This document shows, in pieces, positions 6,974 to 13,793 of a stretch of DNA of 22,175 nucleotides. Within the stretch, counting starts at the first letter, position 1; the number at the start of each line of letters is the position of its first letter. The DNA is from JBAYST01 sp041676005 (GTDB taxonomy: Bacteria; Bacillota_I; Bacilli_A; RFN20; CAG-826), in NCBI GenBank assembly GCA_041676005.1, contig JBAYST010000013.1, positions 1-22,175 of the forward strand, written 5' to 3'. The translations under genes and the position numbers were made by a program. The notes under the pieces were generated by a model. The model saw nothing but the letters and a program-made list of their open reading frames with translations, made no database searches and was not told where the DNA came from.

Positions 6974-8233
6974 ATGGAAGTACGAGATTTAATTATCATC
7001 GGCGGTGGAAGTGCAGGAATGGCTGCGGCTATTCAAGCACATGAAGATGGAATCGAAGACATTCTTCTCATCGAACGCGAGCAACAATTAGGTGGTATTT
7101 TAAATCAATGCATTCATAACGGTTTTGGCCTTACCGAATTTAAAGAAGAACTGACCGGTCCTGAATACGCAGAACGATTCGCTAAACAAGTCACAGACTT
7201 GAATATCGATGTGAGGTTAGGTGCGACAGTTTTAAAAATCACGCGAAATCTCGAAGTGACCTGTTCATCTAAAGAAGATGGATTTGTCGTTTTAAAAGCT
7301 AACGCAATCGTTTTTGCAACGGGATGTTATGAAAGAAATGCGGGGGCGATTCAACTTCCAGGATATCGTCCTTATGGAATTATCACGGCTGGTTTAGCCC
7401 AGAAGTTTTTAAATATCGAAGGTTACTTAGTCGGAAAAAGAGTAGTGATTTTAGGAAGTGGAGATATCGGCTTAATCATGGCAAGGCGCTTCACATTGGA
7501 AGGCGCAAAAGTTTTAGCAGTTGTCGAATTGATGCCTTATTCTAACGGTCTTAATCGCAATATCGCGCAGTGTTTGAATGATTTTGAAATCCCACTATAT
7601 CTTTCTCACACCGTCAGTAAAGTTGAAGGCGAGGGAAGAGTCGAAAAAGTGACGATCAGCGCCGTTGATCAAAAGTTTCAATTCATTCCTGGAAGCGAAA
7701 TAGTTTTCGAATGCGACACTTTGCTTCTATCGATTGGTTTAGTCCCAAATGTCAATTTACTCACCGACATCAATTGTCTGATCGGTCCGACCAAAGGAGC
7801 GATTGTCAATGAGCAAATGGAGACGATGATTCCTGGGATCTTCACCTGTGGTAACTGCCTTCACGTTCATGATTTAGTCGACTTTGTCTCTTTAGAAGGA
7901 CGCGCTGCAGGTCATGGAGCTGCGCTTTATCTCAAAAGAGGGCAAATCGCTTCTAAACATCTTTTTAAAGTCTTAGCCGGAAGCGATATCACTTATGTGA
8001 TACCTTCCCGAATTGATTTTGGGGTTGACGAAGATGTCACCTTGAAATTTCGAGTTTTAAGACCTTTAAAAGATTGTTATGTCATCTTAAAAAATAAAGA
8101 GAAAATTTTGAAAAAAGTTTATCGTCCGGTTTTAACTCCTAGTGAAATGGAAATTCTCAAAGTCGGAAAAGAACTCATTTCAACTTTAAATAGCGACCTT
8201 ATTTTAGAAATCGAAAAGAAAGGGACAAACTGA
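6974..8233 (+). CDS. Pyridine nucleotide-disulfide-type FAD/NAD(P) oxidoreductase, partner of the GlpA-like protein
   Basis: A 419-residue two-dinucleotide-domain flavoprotein. The FAD-binding motif is GGGSAG (residues 10-15) and the NAD(P)-binding motif is GSGDIG (161-166). Other family marks are GGILNQCIHNGFGL, FATGCYERNAG and a C-terminal FAD motif with GNCLHVHDLVDFVSLEG. It is not a classic dithiol reductase, because no redox CxxC is seen. The class occurs beside GlpA/LhgO-like dehydrogenases and DUF1667 proteins in anaerobic Firmicutes. The likely role is to move electrons between the dehydrogenase and NAD(P)H or another acceptor. The gene starts 4 nt after the previous stop, and its own TGA overlaps the next ATG by one base, so the three are one transcription and translation unit. 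The substrate is unknown from sequence alone. Confidence 0.85.
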   Translation: MEVRDLIIIGGGSAGMAAAIQAHEDGIEDILLIEREQQLGGILNQCIHNGFGLTEFKEELTGPEYAERFAKQVTDLNIDVRLGATVLKITRNLEVTCSSKEDGFVVLKANAIVFATGCYERNAGAIQLPGYRPYGIITAGLAQKFLNIEGYLVGKRVVILGSGDIGLIMARRFTLEGAKVLAVVELMPYSNGLNRNIAQCLNDFEIPLYLSHTVSKVEGEGRVEKVTISAVDQKFQFIPGSEIVFECDTLLLSIGLVPNVNLLTDINCLIGPTKGAIVNEQMETMIPGIFTCGNCLHVHDLVDFVSLEGRAAGHGAALYLKRGQIASKHLFKVLAGSDITYVIPSRIDFGVDEDVTLKFRVLRPLKDCYVILKNKEKILKKVYRPVLTPSEMEILKVGKELISTLNSDLILEIEKKGTN

Positions 8234-8574
8234 TGAAGGAGTTCGTTTGCATTATCTGTCCAAAAGGTTGTCGATTAAAAATCGATGATGATTTGAAGGT
8301 GACTGGTAATTTATGTCCTAGAGGAATCGCTTATGCTCGCGCTGAGATCACTAATCCGGTGCGGACAATCACTTCTACGGTCCGAGTTAAAAATCGTCAA
8401 GGAAAACTTCTTTCAATCAAAACTTCAACTCCAGCACCAAAAGAGAAGATGTTTGCAATTATAGAAGAATTGAATCGTCTTCAAGTTTTAGCACCAATAA
8501 AAATCGGAAATGTCGTCTTAAGGAACATCCTAGGCTTAAATGTCGACATCATCGCCACCAAAAACATTGATTGA
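8233..8574 (+). CDS. DUF1667 small four-cysteine protein, third member of the redox operon
   Basis: This 113-residue protein begins with FVCIICPKGC, placing cysteines at 6, 9 and 13, and a fourth at 28 in NLCPRG. The C-x2-C-x3-C ... C arrangement suggests an Fe-S cluster or zinc, and resembles the N-terminal cluster motif of molybdopterin oxidoreductases (CPxxCxL/I). The rest (NPVRTITSTVRVKN, then a short alpha/beta tail) is typical of the DUF1667 family. Its start overlaps the preceding TGA (TGATG) and has an AAGGGA Shine-Dalgarno. I infer it is a small electron-transfer or assembly subunit of the flavoprotein pair, in the position where GlpABC systems would have a separate Fe-S subunit. No terminator is evident after it. 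Confidence 0.85.
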   Translation: MKEFVCIICPKGCRLKIDDDLKVTGNLCPRGIAYARAEITNPVRTITSTVRVKNRQGKLLSIKTSTPAPKEKMFAIIEELNRLQVLAPIKIGNVVLRNILGLNVDIIATKNID

Positions 8575-8653
8575 AAAGAAATATCTCTTCGATTTTGAAT
8601 TTTAATTACTCCTTAAAAAACGCATAGATTCTCGCTAATTAATTTCAACTCGG

Positions 8654-8672
8654 TATTTTTGTGATAAAAATA
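8654..8672. repeat. AT-only perfect inverted repeat upstream of the fic promoter
   Basis: TATTTTT (8654-8660) and AAAAATA (8666-8672) around GTGAT. It lies 12 bp upstream of the -35 box of the fic gene. It could be an operator, a weak terminator for the preceding operon (no T tract follows), or chance in AT-rich DNA. The rest of the 8575-8738 gap holds only the promoter. Confidence 0.35.
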
Positions 8673-8683
8673 TGGAATGATTA

Positions 8684-8712
8684 TTGAAACTGATTGGTGA
8701 ATGAGCGATAAT
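8684..8712 (+). promoter_or_regulatory. Promoter of the fic / EF-G-like operon
   Basis: TTGAAA (8684-8689), a 17-bp spacer and GATAAT (8707-8712). The leader is about 20 nt and contains GAGAGG (8725-8730), 8 nt before the ATG at 8739. Confidence 0.7.
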
Positions 8713-8738
8713 AAAAACAATCATGAGAGGTAAAAATA

Positions 8739-9776
8739 ATGAAAATGTTTGATCTCCAAAGAATTGTTTCTACTTTGTCGACCCCAGAGATCAATTCTTT
8801 GCTCGGCCCAATTGAACTATATCGAGGGAAAACTCTCGCAGTCAAAAAACTGAAAAAGTTAGAAGAACTGAAAAACATTGCACTTCGTAGTGGCGTTATG
8901 GCGTCTTGTACACTAGGCAATGTTTTTATTTCTGAAACACAAGAAAAAGATCTTTTCGAACGAAAGAAAGCTCCTGTGACATTTCAAGAGCATATGGTTT
9001 CCGGCTATGCCGAAGCGATTAAATTGATTGATAAAGTTTATAAGTATCAACCTTTTGATCTCTCGTTTATCAGCACTCTTCATTACTACATGTATAAAGA
9101 CTTCAATCCCGAATTCGGCGGTAAATTCAAAGATACGCAAAATTATATGCAAGAGAGTTTACCCGATGGCAGTTATCGAACGATTTTCGTTCCAGTTGCA
9201 CCCGAAGAGGTCGTCACTTTATTAGATAATTTAGTTTATCAATTCAACGAATGTGCAAGAGATGAACACTGCAATAAACTAATTTTAATCTGCTGTTTCT
9301 TATTAGATTTTATTTGCATCCACCCTTATAACCACGGCAACGGTCGTCTTTCGAGATTGATTCTGCATTTCTTATTAAAAAAATTCGGTTATGACATCGA
9401 TGATTTCTTCTCCCTTTCTTATCTGCTCAACCAAAAAGTTGGGGGCTATATCGATGCTTTAATTTCTTCTACTGACAAATGGAGTGAAAGTGAAAATGAT
9501 TACACCCAATACGTGATATTCATGCTAAAAATCATCCTTGAAGGTTATCGTAAACTCGATTACATTATCGAGATTAATGAATTGAGCGTTAATGCTGAAG
9601 AAAAAGTTAAACGAATTGTCTATGACAGCATGACCCCGATCAATAAAGCGGTGATCCGCAATGTTTTATATGCAACTAGCCCAGCGACAATTGAAAAGAC
9701 ACTTTCAAAATTGACGAAAGAAAATCAAATTCAGTTGATCAACAAGGGACGTTATAGCAAATATTTCAGAATTTAA
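8739..9776 (+). CDS. Fic-domain protein with variant active site and C-terminal winged helix
   Basis: Fic proteins transfer AMP or other phosphate-containing groups from a nucleotide donor to hydroxyls on target proteins. The Fic motif is at 195-206: HPYNHGNGRLSR. The catalytic H195, the GNGR phosphate-binding loop and R206 are kept, but the acidic residue that normally binds Mg (D/E) is H199. The N-terminal segment equivalent to the class II inhibitory motif (S/T-x3-E-G/N) reads ASCTLGN (55-61), with Leu where the inhibitory Glu would be. Residues about 270-345 look like a winged helix (SPATIEKTLSKLTKENQIQLINKG). The length of 345 fits the Fic-plus-wHTH architecture. A gap of 12 nt separates it from the EF-G-like gene, so the two are co-transcribed. 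No toxin-antitoxin partner of the Phd or VbhA type is adjacent. Enzyme activity is uncertain. Confidence 0.85.
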   Translation: MKMFDLQRIVSTLSTPEINSLLGPIELYRGKTLAVKKLKKLEELKNIALRSGVMASCTLGNVFISETQEKDLFERKKAPVTFQEHMVSGYAEAIKLIDKVYKYQPFDLSFISTLHYYMYKDFNPEFGGKFKDTQNYMQESLPDGSYRTIFVPVAPEEVVTLLDNLVYQFNECARDEHCNKLILICCFLLDFICIHPYNHGNGRLSRLILHFLLKKFGYDIDDFFSLSYLLNQKVGGYIDALISSTDKWSESENDYTQYVIFMLKIILEGYRKLDYIIEINELSVNAEEKVKRIVYDSMTPINKAVIRNVLYATSPATIEKTLSKLTKENQIQLINKGRYSKYFRI

Positions 9777-9788
9777 AGGAGAAAAACC

Positions 9789-11837
9789 ATGATAGAACCT
9801 AAAAAAATTCGCAATATTGTCCTGATGGGACATCAAGGAAGCGGAAAGACATCTCTTGTCGAAGCGCTTTTACTCGCCTCTAAAATGAGTGAGACAAAAG
9901 GCGAAATCGAACGAAAGAATACTACTAGTGATTACACTAGTGAAGAACAAAGAAGAGGAGCATCAGTTCAAATCGCCCTCATTCCTCTCAACCATAAAGA
10001 ACACAAAATCAACATTTTAGATATTCCTGGCAATGATGACTTCATTTCTGAAGGAATTGGCGTGACGCGGTTTATTAAAGGCGCGGTGTTAGTAATCGAC
10101 GGCAGTGTCGGGATCCAAGTCGGAACAATCAAACATTGGAATCAGTTGAGAAGAAGAGGAATTCCAACCTTTATCTTTGTGAACAAAATGGATAAAGATG
10201 GAGTCGACTTTGACGAATTGCTCAAAAAGATTCGTGAACAACTCGGCTCAGCTGCTATTCCATTTACTTATCCTCTTGGACATGGCAATGATTTTGATGG
10301 ATACGTCAATATCATCAACTTGAAAGCGGTCAAGTACGAAGACAAAAAACCTCTTGATGCAGAAATTTATGAAGACAAAAAAGCAAAGGTCTTTGAACTC
10401 CACAACACAATTGTCGAAGAAGTTGCAAAGACCGACGATACTCTTTTAGAAAAATTCTTCAACGGAGAAACATTTAGTGAAGAAGAAATTCGCACTTCAC
10501 TTAGAAAAGGCGTACTCTCGGGTGAATTAGTTCCAGTTTTGGTCGGCTCGGCATTAAAAGATATCGGGATTTTAGCGATGCTTGAGATGTTCATCGATTA
10601 TCTTCCTTCGCCTGACGTTTTAAAACCGATTGAAGCGGTTGATGAAAATGGTAAGGAAGTCACTCGTCTCACCGATTTAAATGAACCATTTTCGGCATAC
10701 GTTTTTAAAACTCTTGTCGATCCTTACTACGGAGTGATCAATTTAACTAAAATCAATTCGGGTGTCATTCATAGTGGAGATGAGATTTCTATTGGCGGAA
10801 AAACTCAAAAAGTAAACATGATCTTTTCGATGAGTGGAAAGAAATTAGACTCGATCAGCGAAGCTGGAGCCGGAGACATCATCGCTCTTACTCGGTTGGA
10901 AGGAGTTAATTCAGGAACGACTTTATCTTCTCCAAAATCTATCATCACTTATAAACCGGTCAAATATCCGACCGCGGTTATTTTTAAAGCAATCGTTCTT
11001 AAAAACAAAGCCGATGAATCAAAAATCGGTCCGGCATTGAGCAAAATTCAACTCGAAGATCCGTGTGTTGAAATCAAGCGAAACAATGAAACTAGACAAT
11101 TATTGATCGGCGGTGTTTCTAATTCCCATATCGATTTTATTCTCAACAAACTCAAAGACACCTATAAAATTGAAGTCAATGTTGAACCGATGAAAATCGT
11201 TTACCGTGAATCGATTAAAAAAGTCGGACAAGCGATTGGACGCTACGTCAAACAATCCGGTGGAAGTGGATTTTATGGAGTTGTCGAAATGCGTTTTGAA
11301 CCTGCTCCAGAAAATGTTTTCACTGAAGAAGTCTTCGGTGGCGCGGTCCCAAAAAATTATTTCCCTGCGGTTGAAAAAGGCTTCTTTGAAGCGATCAAAA
11401 ATGGTTCTTTAGCAGGTTTTCCAATCATCGGAGTCAAAGCGGTGCTCATCGATGGAAAATATCACCCAGTCGATAGCAACGAACAAGCTTTCAAAATGGC
11501 GGCTATTCTCGCTTTAAAAGAAGCTTATCCGAAATGTTCCCCGATTATTCTTGAACCGATCATCAGAATTTTCGTCAATGTCGACAGTCGTTATACCGGA
11601 GATATTCTCTCTGATTTGAATACACGTCGGGCAAAAATTCAAACGATTGAAGAAGGAGAACACCAAACTCAAAAAATTGAAGCTCTAGTTCCTGAAGTTG
11701 AGATTATCGATTATGCGACACAGTTGAAATCGATCACTCAGGCGAGTGGATATTTCAATCGAACTTTTGAATCATATGAAGAAGTTCCGGAATATTTAAA
11801 AGAAAAGGTCATTCGCGAAAACAAACTCGAAGAATAA
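9789..11837 (+). CDS. EF-G-like translational GTPase (paralogue with altered switch II)
   Basis: The 682-residue protein has the EF-G domain layout: GTPase domain (1-270), a beta-barrel domain II (about 290-370), then III, IV (YRESIKKVGQAIGRYVKQSGGSGFYG near 475-500) and V. GTPase motifs are G1 GHQGSGKTS (14-22), G4 NKMD (132-135) and G5 SAL (254-256). G3 reads DIPGNDDF (78-85) instead of DTPGHVDF, so the catalytic switch II histidine is Asn82. Switch I has RRGASV where EF-G has ERGITI. These changes place it among the EF-G-like paralogues rather than the main elongation factor, which must be encoded elsewhere. A strong AGGAG Shine-Dalgarno precedes the ATG. It is the second gene of the fic operon and is followed by a terminator. 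Domain IV shares the loop region that contacts the ribosomal decoding site, so ribosome binding is likely. The specific role is unknown. Confidence 0.88.
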   Translation: MIEPKKIRNIVLMGHQGSGKTSLVEALLLASKMSETKGEIERKNTTSDYTSEEQRRGASVQIALIPLNHKEHKINILDIPGNDDFISEGIGVTRFIKGAVLVIDGSVGIQVGTIKHWNQLRRRGIPTFIFVNKMDKDGVDFDELLKKIREQLGSAAIPFTYPLGHGNDFDGYVNIINLKAVKYEDKKPLDAEIYEDKKAKVFELHNTIVEEVAKTDDTLLEKFFNGETFSEEEIRTSLRKGVLSGELVPVLVGSALKDIGILAMLEMFIDYLPSPDVLKPIEAVDENGKEVTRLTDLNEPFSAYVFKTLVDPYYGVINLTKINSGVIHSGDEISIGGKTQKVNMIFSMSGKKLDSISEAGAGDIIALTRLEGVNSGTTLSSPKSIITYKPVKYPTAVIFKAIVLKNKADESKIGPALSKIQLEDPCVEIKRNNETRQLLIGGVSNSHIDFILNKLKDTYKIEVNVEPMKIVYRESIKKVGQAIGRYVKQSGGSGFYGVVEMRFEPAPENVFTEEVFGGAVPKNYFPAVEKGFFEAIKNGSLAGFPIIGVKAVLIDGKYHPVDSNEQAFKMAAILALKEAYPKCSPIILEPIIRIFVNVDSRYTGDILSDLNTRRAKIQTIEEGEHQTQKIEALVPEVEIIDYATQLKSITQASGYFNRTFESYEEVPEYLKEKVIRENKLEE

Positions 11838-11849
11838 ACTTTTATTTAA

Positions 11850-11873
11850 GGCTCTCGTCAGAGAGTCTTTTTT
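11850..11873 (+). terminator. Intrinsic terminator after the EF-G-like gene
   Basis: Stem GGCTCTC (11850-11856) with GAGAGTC (11861-11867), one G-T wobble, loop GTCA, then TTTTTTATT. Confidence 0.8.
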
Positions 11874-11966
11874 ATTGTTAATAAAAAGAATTCTCATGAT
11901 TCGACCATTTTCAATTTTCTTCGATCGTAAAAAAATATGTAAAACAATGTCTTTTGATTCACAATA

Positions 11967-12021
11967 GTTATATAATAACTTTAGTTTTATGCAGATAGTA
12001 TATTCTAATGTTACTAAGGAG
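11967..12021 (+). promoter_or_regulatory. Promoter region and ribosome-binding site of the RNase J-like gene
   Basis: A perfect TATAAT (11971-11976) lies inside a small inverted repeat GTTAT-ATA-ATAAC (11967-11979). No good -35 is found at the standard distance. A second possible -10, TATATT, is at 11999-12004. AAGGAG (12016-12021) is a strong Shine-Dalgarno 8 nt before the ATG at 12030. The rest of the 11874-11966 gap is AT-rich with nothing recognisable. Confidence 0.4.
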
Positions 12022-12029
12022 ACTTTTAT

Positions 12030-13709
12030 ATGGTAGATAAAATTAAGATTTTTGCGCTTGGCGGTTTAGACGAAAATGGCAAAAATATGACAATAGTGGA
12101 AATAAATGAAGACATCATCGTCATCGATGCCGGCCTTAAATTTCCTAATAAACTCACTCCTGGAATCGATTTTTCAATCCCGAATCCAGATTACTTAATT
12201 AAAAATAAAAAACGTGTGAAAGGTTACATACTCACTCACTCTCACGACGAACAAGTTGGCGGACTTCCGTTTTTTTATGAAAAGGCACCTGCTCCGGTTT
12301 ATGGAACTGAATCTTCTTTGTTCGCTTTAAAAAGTCATCGCCCACTTTTATCACATGATGTTAAGTACGATTATCGAGTCGTAAAACCGACGATGAAATT
12401 CGATATTGCCGGTCATCCGATTCGCCTTTTTCAAACTTGCCACAATGCGGCTAAAAGTTTCGGGGTTTCAATCGACACCGACAAAGGACAAATCATTTAC
12501 GCCGGAGATTATATTTTCGATTATGAAACTGTCAATCCGAACTATCTCTTTGACTTACAGACCATCGGCGATCTCTCTCGTAGACCAACGTTGGTCTTGA
12601 TGAGTGAATCGCTTGGGGCAGATAGCGAAGGGTATTGTTCGCCTAATCATCGCCTTACTCCTCATATCGCTAGCAAAATTGAAAACGCTGAAGGTCGAGT
12701 GTTTATCGCTGCGAGTTTAGAAAACAATTACGGAGTTCAAGAAATTATCGATTTATGTGTAAAAAATCGAAAAAAACTCGCTTTTAGCGGGGAAACAAAG
12801 TTGATCATCGAGTCATTGCAAAAGCTTGGCGAGATGACAATTCCACCGGAAATAATTATAAATCCCGATGATTTATTGCGTTATCGAGAGCAAGATATCG
12901 TCGTTTTATTTATCGGATATCGTGAATTTTTATATGAACAAGTCGCAGATTTAGCCGATGGAAAATTAGAAGATCGCAGACTTTATTTAAAACCGACCGA
13001 TACATTTATTTTAGCTTCACCTCCTTCAGATAGCATTGAAGAAGACTTCACTGCGACCGTTGATAAATTATTTAAAACCGGTTGTAAGGTCAAATATTTA
13101 AAGCGAAAAGAACTATCCGGAATGCATGCTAGAAAAAACGATTTAAAACTTCTTCTAGCTACTTTTAGACCAAAATATTATTTACCGGTTAAAGGACTAT
13201 TTTCAAAATTGCTTTCAAACGCTAAATTAGCAGCGACGATGAACATCGGTCTCAATCACAAAAACACATTCGTTTTAGAAAATGGGATGGTTTTAGAAAT
13301 TGACGGATCAGGAAACGCTAAAATCATTCTCAACGCCGGGATCGAAACTCGAGAATTGTTTATCGACGGATTGGGAGTCTCAGAAGTCGGAAGTCAAATC
13401 ATTGGTGAAAGAACAAAACTCGGCATCGATGGAGTGGTGATCATCGCGGCGACAATCAGTAAATCAAAACGAGAACTAGTCGCTAAACCAGATTGTCAAA
13501 TGCGAGGATTTGTTTTTGTCAAAGAAGCCGAGCCTCTTTTAAAAGAAGTGACGAATATCTTCATTGAAGAAATTGAAAAGGGATTTAAAACTTCTTCATT
13601 TAGTAAAGAAAAAGTTTCAGAATCTTTTAAAGAAAGAGTGAGAAAGATGATTCGCTACGAAATTAAAAGAGAACCCGTAATCATTCCGATAATTGAGGAA
13701 ATTGATTAA
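12030..13709 (+). CDS. rnjB: Ribonuclease J2-like protein with degenerate metal site
   Basis: RNase J proteins are metallo-beta-lactamase/beta-CASP nucleases of mRNA decay and rRNA maturation. Length (559) and the overall fold match. The hallmark HxHxDH motif reads H70-S-H72-D-E74-Q75, so the metal-binding Asp and last His are changed. H138 (TCHNAAKSFG) and D160 (AGDYIFD) are kept. The beta-CASP segment SGHA/SGHG reads SGMHA (363-367), and PVHGE near the end of the catalytic core reads PVKGL (K388 for His). This pattern of loss matches what is known for Bacillus RNase J2, a weak nuclease that works in complex with J1. Position next to ftsK/spoIIIE also matches my memory of rnjB in Bacillus. 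I infer a J2-like, possibly structural subunit. A J1 gene should exist elsewhere. It is monocistronic, with its own terminator. Confidence 0.85.
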   Translation: MVDKIKIFALGGLDENGKNMTIVEINEDIIVIDAGLKFPNKLTPGIDFSIPNPDYLIKNKKRVKGYILTHSHDEQVGGLPFFYEKAPAPVYGTESSLFALKSHRPLLSHDVKYDYRVVKPTMKFDIAGHPIRLFQTCHNAAKSFGVSIDTDKGQIIYAGDYIFDYETVNPNYLFDLQTIGDLSRRPTLVLMSESLGADSEGYCSPNHRLTPHIASKIENAEGRVFIAASLENNYGVQEIIDLCVKNRKKLAFSGETKLIIESLQKLGEMTIPPEIIINPDDLLRYREQDIVVLFIGYREFLYEQVADLADGKLEDRRLYLKPTDTFILASPPSDSIEEDFTATVDKLFKTGCKVKYLKRKELSGMHARKNDLKLLLATFRPKYYLPVKGLFSKLLSNAKLAATMNIGLNHKNTFVLENGMVLEIDGSGNAKIILNAGIETRELFIDGLGVSEVGSQIIGERTKLGIDGVVIIAATISKSKRELVAKPDCQMRGFVFVKEAEPLLKEVTNIFIEEIEKGFKTSSFSKEKVSESFKERVRKMIRYEIKREPVIIPIIEEID

Positions 13710-13711
13710 GC

Positions 13712-13738
13712 AAAAGCGCAAATGCGCTTTTTATTTTT
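13712..13738 (+). terminator. Intrinsic terminator after the RNase J-like gene
   Basis: Stem AAAAGCGC (13712-13719) with GCGCTTTT (13724-13731), loop AAAT, then TTATTTTT. Confidence 0.85.
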
Positions 13739-13770
13739 GATAATTACTAGAATATTATCTTTTGAACTAA

Positions 13771-13785
13771 TATAATGGTGGTGAG
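13771..13785 (+). promoter_or_regulatory. -10 box and ribosome-binding site of the ftsK operon
   Basis: A perfect TATAAT (13771-13776) is followed directly by GGTGGTGAGG, and the ATG is at 13794. Transcription from this box would start near 13783, leaving about 11 nt of leader with GAGG at its 5' end. No clear -35 is seen (TAGAAT at 13748-13753 at best). Confidence 0.45.
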
Positions 13786-13793
13786 GTTTTTTC

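Noticed and set aside
8739..9776. Fic/Doc toxin-antitoxin module
   Set aside because: No small Phd- or VbhA-like antitoxin gene is adjacent; the only co-transcribed gene is the large EF-G-like GTPase.
9789..11837. Tetracycline-resistance ribosomal protection protein (TetM type)
   Set aside because: TetM proteins keep the DTPGHxDF histidine, as far as I recall; this protein has DIPGNDDF and the overall EF-G2-like layout, and no resistance-element context is present.
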